A DNA stretch of 64,000 nt from assembly GCF_051020975.1 (NCBI RefSeq), contig NW_027478168.1:12686001-12750000 (forward strand), given 5' to 3'. Under the pieces are notes generated by a model that was not told where the DNA came from, made no database searches, and saw only the letters and a program-made list of their open reading frames with translations. The position numbers and the translations under genes are program-made. Source of the DNA: Osmia lignaria lignaria (taxonomy: Eukaryota; Arthropoda; Insecta; Hymenoptera; Megachilidae). Shown here in pieces: positions 1 through 11,649 of this stretch. Each line of letters begins with the position of its first letter. Positions within the stretch are counted from its first letter, which is position 1.

Positions 1-142
1 CTGTCGTCGCACTCGCGACGGGCCCTTCCGGCTAGGATCGCGATCGATTCCGATCACTCTTCGTCGAACAATCGAGTAAGTCGTGACGGGAGCCCGTGCG
101 TCTAGAGATAGAGTTCTCGTTGTACTTTGTGTAATTTAGCTG

Positions 143-176
143 CGCGGCAAGACCTAATCATAGGCAGAGTGTCGCG
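143..176 (+). other. Conserved small stem, family G
   Basis: CGCGGCA (143-149) pairs with TGTCGCG (170-176) around a loop ending in GCAGAG. The same spot in the other copies reads TGCGGT with GCCGCA near 28429-28465, and CTCGGCA with TGTCGGGAG near 54720-54755. The stem changes while pairing is kept. Confidence 0.5.
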
Positions 177-589
177 AGGGTGAAATTCCAAATACGCGGC
201 AAGAACTCAGAGACGCGCACGTTAAACCATTTTACACTATTAAAATTCTATCTTTTCTCTTTCTTTTAATCCGTTTGATCGCGTATTTTTCATATTAAAT
301 TCACTCGCGTTAATTATTCTATTTTCCAAAATTGTAATTGTCTTGTATAACGTCTTATTTAATTTCTTATTTGCAATAAACGGCAAACAGATGCGCGACA
401 AGTGCTAGTGCGACATCAGCCTCTCATCTCTCTTGGTGTTCCAGATTCAACAGCGATTATTCAGCGATCTCACTGCGAATTACAAAACGATTTTATCGTA
501 TATTATACTCTACATTCTCACGGTAAGCCTGTTCAGTACTAATTTGTCGAGCACGGCATTATAATTGATTTTCAACAAGGCAAAATGGG

Positions 590-636
590 CGATCTATTAA
601 GCCTACGGGTTGTAAGAGTCTCTTCAGTTTAGATCG
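590..636 (+). other. Three-way-junction module (copy 1, module 5)
   Basis: Outer stem CGATCTA (590-596) with TAGATCG (630-636). Inside are hairpin 1, AAGCC with GGGTT around 600-611, and hairpin 2, AAG...CTT around 614-624. It corresponds in position to 28856-28904 and 55082-55124. Confidence 0.6.
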
Positions 637-754
637 TCTCGTTTCCACATTCAGGTACCGAATTATAGTTTATTCGCTATATTAATATTCCGAATTTTGA
701 AACATCGCGATTTTGCGTGTAACGATTGTTTCGACTACGATACTTTATCAGGGT

Positions 755-804
755 CGACCTGTAAAGCTCTTTCGGGGGTTGTAAGTGCCTCTTCATTCAG
801 GTCG
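755..804 (+). other. Three-way-junction module (copy 1, module 6)
   Basis: Outer stem CGACCTG (755-761) with CAGGTCG (798-804). Two short inner hairpins follow the same order as in the other modules. The counterparts are 28991-29039 and about 55191-55248. Confidence 0.6.
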
Positions 805-1499
805 TTACCTTGCGGATAGAAACCGCCAAAATCTTATTTTCCTATTATACTTGGTCGAGGCAGTCGTCTTACATTAAAAATTTCAATTTCAAATCCGTTT
901 ATAACTATATTAGAAAGTCTCATTGTAAAACATAGGTTAAATATCTTTTTCGATTTCAATCACATTTATATTAAACAATAGGTTAAGCACCTTTACCCTT
1001 GTAAATCAGTATTGTTCTAATTTGAATTCATTTAATGGTAATTATCAGTATTTAACAGAATTTATTCAATATTCAAACAATAGTCATTTGGAATTCAGTT
1101 TTCTGTTACCTTCAATAGTTACTTTGAATTAAATTTACTTTCTTTTTGCACACTAAACGGTATTAACATTTCTTTCGATTTCCATTCAGTATCATTTCCT
1201 GCATCATTTTACATTTCAAATCCACGCACCCCAACACAGAGTTTCAAGAAGGGACCTGTATGGGACCCAGAACACTGACGAACTCAACGGAAATAAATAC
1301 TCTCTAAATTTCCGTCTTTTAATTTGTTCTGACCGTAGAGGACGTTTCCGCGTCATACGCGGTCAAAACTGGTGGCAGCGCTACCTTTCTCATCGCGCAG
1401 AAATAAGAAGAATCAAATTTATATTTTAACCTCTCTTTCTTTCTTTTCTTTCTTCTTTTACGTTGCGCGCTTGCCTTGCGCTCGCCGCGCAACGTAACA

Positions 1500-2210
1500 T
1501 CTTGTTCTCGTTGCCTATTGAAAAACGTATTGCAATGACCTATCAACGACTGACAGGACATAGGCTCGAATAGGAGAGACGAAATTGGTGTCATACAATG
1601 TGGTTGATTATCGACGAGATATCAATGGCATCTTACGAGAATTTGCGAATAATTCATTTAAGATTGCAAGAATTCAAAACAAATGATAAACTATTTGGTG
1701 GCGTAAATGTACTTCTCTTTGGGGATATCATGCAGTAGCCCCGAGTAAAAGGACACTGGTGTTTTGTACAGCCACACTGGTGTACTGCAGAAATTAATTT
1801 ATCGCACCAATTTTCATTCTGCGAACTCACCATTAATATGCGACAAAGAGATGACGTTGAGTTTATCGATTTATTGAATAACCTTCGGTTTGGGGAAGTG
1901 ACAACTTCTCAACTGGAAATATTATGCGAACGAAGAAGAATTCCCTTAACCGGAGAGTTCGAGGATGGTGCAGCAGTAAGAATATTCCCAACGCTAAAAT
2001 TAGTGGTTGAATATAATTCAAAAATGACTGATAAATTAGCAAAATCACATCGAATGTACGTCATTGACTTAATAGACGAGTCCCCGAGGTAGCTACATAT
2101 GGAAAAAGGCCACCAGAAAATGTCATACCTGCAAATGTAAATTATTGTGGCGGACTGTTACATACAATAACGTTAACTGAGGGATCGCGAATCATGCTGC
2201 GACGAAGTAC
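1500..2210 (+). pseudogene. Helitron helicase fragment, broken
   Basis: This is a partial second copy of the helicase region found on the minus strand near 32460-33180. The reading frame from about 1611 gives a Walker B segment LIIDEISM, then GGVNVLLFGDIMQ followed by an in-frame TAG, then an open stretch 1838-2092 starting NMRQRDDVEF. It ends near CATGCTGCGACG at 2207. In a Helitron this SF1 PIF1-like helicase unwinds DNA during rolling-circle transposition. The fragment keeps the DE of Walker B, whereas the longer copy at 33 kb reads DV. It has stops and indels and is not functional. Family G copy 1 abuts its left end. Confidence 0.8.
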
Positions 2211-2284
2211 ATCAATCTCTCCTTTTCAAACTCGGATAAAAGTGGGATAAAAATTACCATTTTTTGTTGATTTTTCACGACCGA

Positions 2285-3590
2285 AAAGCGATCCAGAACC
2301 GATGAGACGAAAATTTCAAAGAACAAATACTTCAATTATATACGATTATTTCATCACTAAATGGTATTCAATTAACATTTTAAACAATATAAATGAATAT
2401 TCACGTCATATTTGGGTAAAAAATCGATATTTAGCGACTCAAAAAGTATCTCAGAACCGATAAGACGAAAATTTTAACAATCACATTTTTACATTCTGTA
2501 CACGTCTCACTCCGTCGGTAAAAGTCTCGGCGCTAGTTCGAGATATCGAAGCCTAATCATGCACCAGGTCGATAAGCGATACTCGCGCCGCTATTTCGAC
2601 TCTGGATCGCTCCGGACAATTTCCGTTATTCGTGCGAAAGCCATCCAAAAGTAAACATCTAAACCGATCCTTTTGTGAATTTAAAAAACCGTTACCATCG
2701 TTAAATTAAAGATTCTCGTGTTCGTGTTCCGAGAAACCAACGCCGCTTTACCACTGGAAAGTGATTTCCACATTGTGTTTGTGTCAGAAACAATTAAAGA
2801 ATTGACGCGCTTGTCAAGTGACTTTATTTAAATACACGAATTTAACAATTACGCTTGATCGTTTAATTCCGTCTCGACGTCCAAGTCCTGGCCTAGCCGT
2901 GAACCACCGGCCGATTGTGCTTCAAGTCGTGAACGTGCATTTAATTCTTTCCAAGCCTTTACACATTCTGTACGATTAATTCATCGTCAAGCGCTATTAA
3001 ATTAACGTCCGTAATGATATAAATGAACATTTTCGTTCTATTTAGCCAAAAGATCGAACTTTAGTGACGCTACGAAATTTTTCCAAGTTCCAGCGGCGTA
3101 TTGCTTTTGCCTCTTAGAACCGATGAGACGAAAATTTTAGCAATTGCTTTTTTACATTCTGTACAGTTATTCTACCGCAAAACGCTGTTAAATGAACGGC
3201 CGTAATGATAGAAATAAACGTTCTCGTCGTACTTGGCCAAAAGAACGAACTTTAGCGATGGTGCAAAATTTTTCAAAGTTCCAACGGCATGTTGCTTTCA
3301 AAGTGCCTCCCTCTAAATACCGAACGGCAGGCCGCTAGGTCGGCGACGCACGGGCTTACGCCCAGGCTTATGCGGCGGCAAATCGCCGTGAGAGCGTGCG
3401 ATTTCGAATTTCACAATAAGATAGTCTCCTTTATGAAAAGGAGCGTACACGTCTCCCAAAAAAAAACATTTTCATCACGATCAATGTAGATCATGGGTTT
3501 TATTCATATTTTTGGAAATGTAGTAACCGTACAGAATCGATGAGACGAAAATATTAAAATACATATTTTTGCATTTCACATAATTTCATT
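2285..3590. repeat. Degenerate tandem repeat array
   Basis: At least four diverged copies of a unit of roughly 150-190 bp are visible. Landmarks are ACCGATGAGACGAAAAT (about 2298, 2457 as GATAAGACG, 3119 and 3536), followed by TTTTTACATTCTGTAC, then a TGGCCAAAAG..CGAACTTTAG block. The copies are unevenly spaced, with unrelated sequence at 2520-2940. No supported gene lies here. Confidence 0.55.
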
Positions 3591-3921
3591 ACAATAATCT
3601 TGTATTCGTGATCTATTTGCGCGTGCTGGTGTGGTTAGATTGTATATTAGTATTCCACGCGATCGTGTTCTTTTCGCCATGAATTATTTCAAAGTTCCAG
3701 CCGCGTATTGCGTTTCTATTCGTACTTTAAAAAAAAAAATGAGCAATGCCAGAAAGCCGGAAATATAACATCCAACCTTTACCAATTTCACAATTTCTTC
3801 GAGATTCGTATATATGATTTATAATATACTAGCTGCGTTACCCGGCTCTGCCCGGGAATTTTAATCAATTATTATTATCCCTACTTCCTTATTCCTATCC
3901 CTACTTCCCTGTCCCTATCCC

Positions 3922-5270
3922 TACTAATATATAAAAGTGAAAATGTCTGATCGTTTGTGCCTCTTCACGTTTAAATGGCAAAACGGATTTTAATGAAATT
4001 TGCACTACTGGATACCTTATTCTTTCAAGATGGACATAGGCTATGTCATATTGCGATTTGTTATGTTTTTGACTAACAAAGAAGCATTCAAGAATTGGTT
4101 TGGTAATACTCGGCATTGCCATCAAGCCTTCTCAGTATGCTACACTCATAAAATATAGGAATGATTACGAATTCTCGCGTATTTATACAGATCGCAGCCT
4201 GTGATCCCTGCCGCGATTGATGTAGCAAATTAATTGGAAGGTGACGATCACACACTTTAATACAAACAGCAAGGCGCATTTTTTTTTAAAGTCGCGAGGT
4301 CTTCTCTCTCACTGAGTCCTCGGCGTACTTTATGTAATTTAATCTGCGGTGTCAGGTAGATAGAGGTTCTCACTTACCTTTCGCTGGGTGAGTAGAACCT
4401 ATTTACTCACTTACCTTCTGGTTCTCACTTACCTTCGCGCGCGTTTTACAATTGAGTCTTACAGAATCTTGCTCTGTCGGAGCCCTGAGCTTCGTAGCAG
4501 AGTCATATACGCTAGACTTGATTAATTTATTGATATTACCGAAATCTTGCTCTGTCGAAGTCCTGAGTTTCGTGGCAGAGTCGTGTAGATTCTAGAGTAT
4601 CGAACTCTGAGCGGTACTTCGCGGATTATCTTCGCGGATTTTACGATTTACGGATTTGTTGGAGTGATCGGGTTTGGTCGCGATACTTTCGGTTTCGCAC
4701 TATATTGATAAATTGATGAACCGTTTCTGATATACTGATAAGAACTGCGCGCGGGCGGGCCTGGTCGCGTTATTTTATATTAATGAACGAGGTCAACATT
4801 TTTGATTTGGCAATTCGGGTGAACCACCTCGTTCGGATCGTCAGCGTTCTCGCCGTATGACAACCCGGCTGAGTTGCTCATTCAGAATTTGCGGAACGCT
4901 GAATTTGGATAGTGCAATAGAAGTTTAAAGAATGCGTCACAGGACGTGACAACAAATATTTCTTTGTCATCTAATACGACATGAATAAGAAAACGAATGC
5001 CAAAAAAAAAAAAAAAAACTGATAAATGTATATTATGAGTGTAGAATACTGATGGGGTCTAAGTTGCAATGCTGAGTATTACCAAACCAATTCTTTAATA
5101 CTTCTTTGTTAGTGAAAACCATAACGAATCGCAATATGACATAGCCCATGTCCATCTTGAAAGAATAAGCTGACCAGCAGTGCAAATTTCACTAAAATCC
5201 GTTTAGCCGTTTAAACGTGAAGGAAGGACAAACCATCAGCATTTTCACTTTTATATATTAGTAAGGATCT
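3922..5270. repeat. Inverted-repeat pair, probably a MITE-like element
   Basis: The arm at about 3922-4135 (starts TAATATATAAAAGTGAAAAT) is matched in reverse complement by about 5050-5268, which ends ATTTTCACTTTTATATATTA. The arms are about 210 bp and diverged. The roughly 900 bp between them include sequence at 4283-4800 resembling degraded LTR. This is a non-coding fold-back element or two opposed copies of one family. Confidence 0.55.
4283..4870. repeat. LTR-like fragment distantly related to family G
   Basis: The stretch near 4316-4360 (a TACTTTATGTAATTT block) resembles family G near 124-158. Two copies of a stem-rich unit of about 45 bp, beginning TCTTGCTCTGTCG, occur near 4467 and 4545. 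A 9-bp stem GAACGAGGT/ACCTCGTTC lies near 4785-4835. It looks like a decayed structured LTR, but boundaries and family are uncertain. Confidence 0.3.
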
Positions 5271-5284
5271 CTATTATTCTCTTT

Positions 5285-5858
5285 CTTTTCAAAATCTCTT
5301 CCCGTATTCCGTATACGCACTCGTTCCACTCGGTGCGCATTTTACTCTCTCTTGCTCTCTGGGGCCTCGTCTAACCGACAAGACGAATCCCCAAGCATAG
5401 GGCTGAGTCTCAACAGATCGCAGCTTGGTAACTGCTCTACCGAGTACAACACCCCGCCAGGTACCTAAGTCGTCTACAGACGATCCGAGTCTCGACGTCG
5501 AACTTGGAGTACCCATGATCGACCGTTAGAGCGTCGCGGCCGTCGTTCGGCGAGATCCCGATGACGAATCCGATGACGCCCGTACGGCAAACTGGGGTCC
5601 GTGCGATGACCGGTCACGAGGGCCGGCCACCTAGTAGTGTCACATTGTTTTGAGCCTTTCGACCCACACGAGACTCCTAGAAATATCGTTGCCACCTTTG
5701 TCTAGAAAGGATACGGCCTTAGAGGCGTTCAGGCATAATCCCACGGATGGTAGCTTCGCACCACCGGCCGCTTGACCGAGTGCGTGAACCAAATGTCCGA
5801 ACCTGCGGTTCCTCTCGTACTGAGCAGGATTACTATCGCAACGACTAGTCATCAGTAT

Positions 5859-5907
<49 letters not shown>

Positions 5908-5949
5908 GTTGGCGGGTGAACAATTCGACGCTTGGCGAATTCTGCTTCG

Positions 5950-5987
<38 letters not shown>

Positions 5988-6575
5988 GACGTCGCTATGA
6001 ACGCTTGGCCGCCACAAGTGAGTTATCCCTGTGATAACTTTTCTGACACCTCTTGCTGAAAACTCTTCAAGCCAAAATGATGGATAGGCCGTGCTTTCGC
6101 AGTCTCTATGCGTACTGAACATCGAGATCAAGCCAGCTTTTGCCCTTTTGCTCTACGCGAGGTTTCTGTCCTCGCTGAGCTGGCCTTAGGACACCTGCGT
6201 CATTCTTTGACAGATGTACCGCCTCAGTCAAACTTCCGGCCTGGCAGTTCCTTGAATCGGATCACGCCGGAGTATTATCGGCGATCCGCGCAAGGCCTCA
6301 CACCACTCTTGTACGCTTGGTTCTAGAATTCCGTGACAACCGGATCGAAACCATGGTGCACGCGCTCCGCCTAACCGAGTAAGTAAAGAAACTATGAAAG
6401 TAGTGGTATTTCACCGGCGATATAAAATCTCCCACTTATGCTACACCTCTCATGTCTCCTTACAATGCCAGACTAGAGTCAAGCTCACCAGGGTCTTCTT
6501 TCCAAGCCCGTTCCCTTGGCAGTGGTTTCGATAGAAAGTAGATCGGGACAGTTTGGCTACCTTAAAAGAGTCATA
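5285..6575 (-). rRNA. 28S rRNA pseudogene (3' part)
   Basis: The minus strand is recognisable large-subunit rRNA. On the plus strand one reads its complement, for example CGACAAGACGAATCCCCAAG near 5376 and the highly conserved block around the peptidyl transferase region (about 5790-6050). It covers roughly the last 1.3 kb of 28S and is truncated upstream. It is not a working copy: there are substitutions in normally invariant blocks (around 6060-6110, 6230-6250 and 6530-6545) and a deletion near 6550 that removes about 50 nt between TAGCCAAA and ACTGTCCC. It probably arose by transfer of an rDNA fragment to this locus. All open frames across it are by-products. Confidence 0.9.
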
Positions 6576-6744
6576 GTTACTAGTGACCCGGCAGTCACTG
6601 CGTGTACTGGTACAGCGGTTACTATAGCCGGTGGTCTTTGCTAGTGTATTTTGCAGAAAGATCTGGTGCTTCCCCTCCGATCACGGTTAGCTTGAACAGT
6701 AAGCTGAGGTTTAAGTTTGAAGAAGAAGTTGATCGAGAAAGAAG
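6576..6744. other. Unassigned spacer
   Basis: Sequence between the rRNA pseudogene and the solo LTR. It shows no gene and no recognisable repeat. Its last four bases, GAAG, are the left target-site duplication of the LTR. Confidence 0.5.
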
Positions 6745-7503
6745 TGTTACGTCCCACCTTAAGGGTGGTTATTTTACTGTTACTATGTTCCTTGGGTTCT
6801 GCCGATTAAAACGCTAAGGCGTACCTTCACCTTCCTCGCGGGTAGTATAGGATACAGGATGGGGCGTTCAGTAATTGTAGATGGGTCTTCAATATATATA
6901 TATATATATATTCTGTCTCTGTGTTGTATGTCGCTCGTACGTTCTCGTATCACTCGCTGGTCATTCACACTAGAGGCCTTGTTTTACACTTATTTCGCGT
7001 TTCGGACGGTACACTAGACTCGCGGCGCGTGGCTACGACTCGACCTTGGAGATACAAGCGGTTGGTGGTGGTCCTGCACAGCACACGGGTGCACTCCTGG
7101 ACTTGGTCCAATTATGGGTCTATTATCTCAGACCACGGCGATACACTCGTGTTGAACCGTCGGCCGAACACGTCGTCGACGATCTTCCTGGTTTCGAGTA
7201 GCCTTACACGCGGGTCTACTGCGGGTCACGAACGGACAGAACTTCGGTCTCTGCTATACGCTATCACGGAACTGGCGTACTTGCGTTGCGCCGATAACTT
7301 ATACTCCCAAAAGGGGAGTAGGTCACGCTGCTTGCTTGCGAAAACCTGCAAGCAAAGGGTTTTCGCCATCGCATTTCGCGAGTTCCCCGATTTCGTATCG
7401 CGGGCGTCGCTAAACGAGAAAACGCTGATGTTTCGCGGATTCCAGAGCAAGACCTCCTTGGAATGGCGAAAGACGAAAATGGGTTATAACTAGGGACGTA
7501 ACA
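6745..7503 (-). mobile_element. Solo LTR, family A (minus)
   Basis: It runs from TGTTACGTCCC to GGGACGTAACA and is flanked by a perfect 4-bp TSD, GAAG (6741-6744 and 7504-7507). It is the reverse complement of the solo LTR at 49867-50648, with indels and an inserted AT dinucleotide tract at about 6892-6912. The sense strand is taken from AATAAA near the 3' end of the sister copy. A single LTR with a clean TSD implies deletion of the internal region by LTR-LTR recombination. The 190-codon open frame on the plus strand is inside the LTR and is not a gene. Confidence 0.9.
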
Positions 7504-7615
7504 GAAGTATGGTCATGTCCAGTTTGTTATGTGCAAGTTAAACGGGCAGCATTGGTAAAAAGAAGTGCACGCAATTATATAAAAAAAAAAAAACGGCTAA
7601 GTCAGAAAAAGTAAG

Positions 7616-9614
7616 TTATTCATCACTAAGTAATTGGTTGTAGACAATATTTTTGATATGCGATGAGTCAGGATGAGTTGGATAAACTGGGTGGCCGATA
7701 AGGATACGAAGCTGTGCGCGTAAAGTTACACGGCTCGTGGCAACGTATAACTGACCGTGATCGAAGACAGAGTCCTTGAGGTAGATGCCGACGCGCTGAA
7801 GTGTCTGGCCTTGAGACTTATTTATTGTCATCGCAAAGGCTACTTTAAGCGGGAACTGGTCACGGCTGAAGGTGACGCCCAAGGTGCTGTTGCTTGGAAT
7901 TAGTTTTACACGGGAAATTATTATATCTTGACCATTATGAGTACCGGTGATTAAGAGAGGTTATGCGTAGGCGGGTCCTGTTTACCAATCCATCTACTGG
8001 TAACATATTAAGTATAAGTATGACAGTGGCATCGACACGGAGGCGAAGTTGATGCGGGGGCAGGCCAGCCACTTCGACGTGGTTCAGGAGTTCGGGCGGA
8101 TAGTCTGCAATTGCTTCGGCTGATGGATTTATTAGTTTATCCTCGGAGAAGTAAACGCGTTGATCTCCTTCAAGTGAATCTAGTATTAGATTATAGATGT
8201 AGTCGCAGTGATCGTTGCGAGGGCAGAGTAAGGCGTGATTGGGGTTCGGCTGAGCAAGGTTATTTTCATACACCCAGTGAATGAGGTCCTGAGGCGATCC
8301 GTGAAACAGTATGTCGTCAGGAATGCTCATGATCTCAGTGTCAGGAACGTTAACGGAACCACTGCCGATAGTGAGCAGGTACTCGGTAAAATCTTGTTCT
8401 CCGGGTCCGACACGCATGTTCTGCGTCAGCTGAAGAAGTTTGAACTCCGACCAAAGATTGCTACTGCGAATGGACTCGGCGTTGTTTGAGCCAGCAGGAG
8501 CGTTAGGAATTACAGGCGCGCATTGTCGGAAGTCACCGCCGAGCAAAAGTATTTTACCACCGAATGGCCGGTGACGGACTTCAGTTAAGTCCCTAAGAAT
8601 ACGGTCCATAGCCATAAGCGCTCGCCATTCACAGATGGACGCTTCATCCATGATAATTAACTTAGCGTCGATCAAACGTCGGCCTCCGACGCTGGCACGG
8701 CAAAGACCGCAGTTGCTGTCTTCCATGAGGGGAACGGGGAATTTGAAAAAGAAGTGTGAGGTATGGCCTCCAGGCAAGAGAAGGGCCGCGATTCCGGTCC
8801 ATGCAGAAGGGACGACGACGTGCCCGTTATTCCGAAAATACTGTATGAGGGCCTTGTACAGAAACGTTTTACCCGTACCACCCAGGCCATCAAGGAAGAA
8901 GCAGGTAGGGCCTGCGTACGACGGATTGAATGTGGCGATGATGGCATTGTACGCACTGAGTTGTCCTGCATTCAGACGACCAACGTTTTCTTCGTTCGGT
9001 ATAACGTACTTGTCGAAGGGACGCAATTGCCCGAATGCGGAGACTGGTGGTTCGGGAAAGTTTAAGTTGGTCCAATCTACCATACTGGCCTCGGCAATCA
9101 ACCGTATGTCACGTAGACCATGTGCGAAACGGAGATTGTCGTCGGTACTGTAGACACGGATGCGGTCATGTGTGAGTTCTTCCTTGTGACATTCCCACAT
9201 TAGGCCGCCGTTGGATGGACGGGTCAGGGCAAGTAGTTGGCCGAACAGAATACGAAAAGCCCGTGGATGTTGACATTGCGCGACTTCGTCTAACGTTTCT
9301 TCGAAGGCAGTACCACTACTAAGTGAAGAGCTCCTCCCAGATGCGAGGGCCCTTGACATGGTGAAGCAAGAGGCGAGTGGCAACCAATTCTGGGTTTGTC
9401 GGTGGCACTTGGAAGATGCGGCCAATTCGACGCGTTTGACGAACACCGGCGGTTCAGGTTTTTGTCTGTCTATTCCGAACAAAGCCTTTGGGGAGGTCAC
9501 GGTATAGATAGTTGCGAGCGACCGGATTAATTGCGTTGAACTTAAACAATGCCGTAAGCTGAGTGTCACGGTTGGCTGCCATCTGGGCCGCGGGACCTGC
9601 TTGACCATCAGCAA
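7616..9614 (-). pseudogene. Helitron 1 helicase domain
   Basis: The longest frame, 7935-9614 (559 codons), holds the helicase core. Walker A is GLGGTGKTFLYKAL at about residue 245, Walker B is LIIMDEASICEW at about residue 320, and a later motif is KILLLGGDFRQCAPV. The C-terminal part is in another frame (7616-7882): KVAFAMTINKSQGQTL followed by GQLYVATSRV, helicase motifs V/VI of the Pif1/RecD family. The domain would unwind donor DNA for Rep. Frameshifts near 9600 and 7900 separate the parts, so the gene is dead. The matches to the Helitron helicase pattern are strong. Confidence 0.88.
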
Positions 9615-9689
9615 AGTACACCATAAGGTCGTTCTTTGTGTGCACTGTAAGACGCTCTACGACGTGTGAAAGACTGTACATGTTGTACT

Positions 9690-10628
9690 TCATAAGATGC
9701 CAGTGGGCCTCGGATGAACCAACCGTAACGTACGGAACCTCCTAATCTCATTGGCGGCCTCGGAGCTAATAATCTCGGCAATGTGCGCGACATCGTGGCT
9801 TTTATTTATGTAATTAAATATATATTTAATGACGCGAATGGCGGAAAGGTGCTCTACATTAATGTGGCAACCGAACATCTTGGCCAAGTAAGGATTGTAC
9901 GGCACGACGTGACGGTTGTCCAAGCGAACTGGTATCTGACCGCGCCTCTTCATAACGTGTCGGCCGTTGTCTCGCCAGCGGTAGAGAGGATAGCCGTTTA
10001 ATTGCACCTGAGTATGATTTTGGAAGGCCTTCGGAAAATTCGTTTTACATGTAAAACCGCCGCCAGGCGAACAGATTTCGGTGCAAAGATGAAGGTAGTT
10101 ATTACAGACGATTTCATACAACTCAGGGTCCACCTCTGGGTCTGGTATTTCGGTGCAAATGATCAGATCGATATATTCGGGATCCCGCGAGTTGGGCGGT
10201 TGCTCAACGGCGATGATCCAATGAGAATGAGGGATCTGCCGCTTTTGCATCTCGACAGAGTAGCCAGAGTAGCGGATATTGCCGAAGAAGGCCTCTTTGG
10301 TTACCAAATCCTTGAAGTGGTTTTGTTTACAGTGGAAAACACGGTTGCCGATATCAGGCCTTAAATCGCGTTTGTTTCCTGGATTGAGACTGGCTTCGAT
10401 CTCGGGCCAAGCAGGGTTGGCCGTAACTGTTACAAAGAATGTCGCAGCACCAAGTTGCATGGACATGGCCAACATATCGTGCATAGTATTCATTGCATGA
10501 CGGGGTCCGCCGATGAAGGTGGACGGCAGCAAGACTGGTAGACTGGTCTCAGGATTGGTGGCGACAGGTTGGTCGTCCGACAGAACATTTCTGCAAGCGG
10601 GGTTGTTGAAGTCGCCGATGTTCTGCAA
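9690..10628 (-). pseudogene. Helitron 1 Rep (HUH endonuclease) domain
   Basis: A 312-codon frame with the Helitron Rep core. GAATFFVTVTANPAWPEI matches the usual FxTxTxNPxWxEI block. The metal-binding HUH motif is KRQIPHSHW (His-Ser-His), and the catalytic tyrosine region is VIKYIFNYINKS with two tyrosines four residues apart, as in Y2 Reps. The domain nicks and joins single-stranded DNA. The N-terminal part continues from the frame at 10549-11127 with overlap, which indicates a frameshift. The C-terminal end is out of frame with the helicase. Confidence 0.88.
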
Positions 10629-11649
10629 GGTGTCTCGACGCAGGGCACTTTGATTGTCCTGTAACCATTAATAGCTTATCTTTTTGAACACGGATAGCCA
10701 TGTCGACCAACCATTGTTGAGACAATTTGCCAGAGTCCTGCAAGTATTCCTGGTTGTCGCGAATGGCCATCTGATAAGCGGCGTGCTCACGAATGGTAAC
10801 GTGTTTCCGGGTGTTGTTTTCGATCGCATGAGGTATGCCGGTGTGCCATCCGATTACGGAATATGGATCAAGAAGAGGGTAGAGCATGGCGTCAAGAAGC
10901 GGATTAACGATCTTGACGATCTGTAGAGGTTCGGCGTTAGGACTGGCACGGTTTTGAATTATAAGTTGATGCTGCTGGCGAGGAAGACCATCATGGTCAC
11001 CGTATAAGACCGCAACATCGTCGCGTATAGTTGGAAGGTTGGTACGTCCAACGTGTATACCGGCGCCAGCAGAGCCAGGCAACAACTGTATGTGCACTGT
11101 AGGTCGTGGATGTCTGCAACGAATCAACTCCTGTTCTTTCTCGTACGCGTGAAGGTACTGATAACACGAATTTTATTCAATATGCGAGGGTCCAATTTAG
11201 TGGCCTCATAGCGGAGTTTTGTGGCTGTTTCAAAGTCACAAAAGGCCGAGGCATACGGCATCGTTGCAGTCGTACGTGGAATGTCTTCTTGGTGCAACGG
11301 GCCAATGCAATGAAAGATTTCTCCTCTACCAATGAGATAGTAAGCGCCAGACAGAGAGTGATCAATTTTAAATTCAAGAGAGCAGAAGCCAAAGGCAGAG
11401 TTGAGGTAGCGACTATTACCCTGAAAATATTTGAAATCACAGTGAGCTGGATTAGTGAAGACCTCACAGAGGTACGGGTGGATCGGCCGAAGGGTAAATG
11501 CGACCTTTCCATCAGAGCAGCAAGAATCCGGTACGCTCGGATTCAAAGTGTTTCGCCATGCAGTGGAAACAAATGGCATTCATCGCCCCAATGTTGTAAT
11601 AGTAGGCATCAGTAAATGGTTTCGTGGCCATAGCTGCTTCGGTACGGCG
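10549..11649 (-). pseudogene. Helitron 1 N-terminal region
   Basis: Two frames (11124-11579 and 10549-11127) carry the region before Rep. It begins near 11649 with a segment reading FTDAYYYNIGAMNAICFHC, the Helitron block with a Cys pair. Then comes a region ending near VPSTFTRTRKN and a stretch with AIENNTRKHVTIREHAAY, typical of the helitron_like_N region. A frameshift lies near 11125. Upstream of 11649 the protein is cut by the Transib element; its duplicated CGGCG lies inside the codons for VRRT, so the gene can be read across the insertion. Confidence 0.8.

Larger units (their letters stand above)
1..1499 (+). mobile_element. Giant LTR-like element, family G copy 1 (3' part)
   Basis: The window opens inside this element. 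Its right end is CGTAACA at 1499, preceded by a 12-bp terminal hairpin (arms 1458-1469 and 1486-1497). It aligns by eye, block for block, with the 3' parts of the elements at 26924-29719 and 52265-55876: a CACTCTT block near 55, an AGCCCGTG block near 90, a conserved GGGACC block near 1253, and TGGTGGCAGCG at 1370-1380. Two folded modules (590-636 and 755-804) correspond to modules in the other copies. The right flank is Helitron helicase sequence, so it inserted there. The expected duplication is TCTT or similar, but the left end is outside the window. No coding capacity is supported. Confidence 0.75.

Noticed and set aside
5289..6326. Several open frames of 70-95 codons across 5.3-6.3 kb
   Set aside because: They lie in the 28S rRNA pseudogene on either strand; the DNA is explained by rRNA homology.
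6921..7493. 190-codon plus-strand ORF
   Set aside because: It lies inside a solo LTR bounded by GAAG; the sister LTR at 49867-50648 shows matching antisense frames but no conserved protein.
8235..9153. Plus-strand ORFs of 84-172 codons
   Set aside because: Antisense shadows of the Helitron 1 helicase, whose Walker motifs are on the minus strand.
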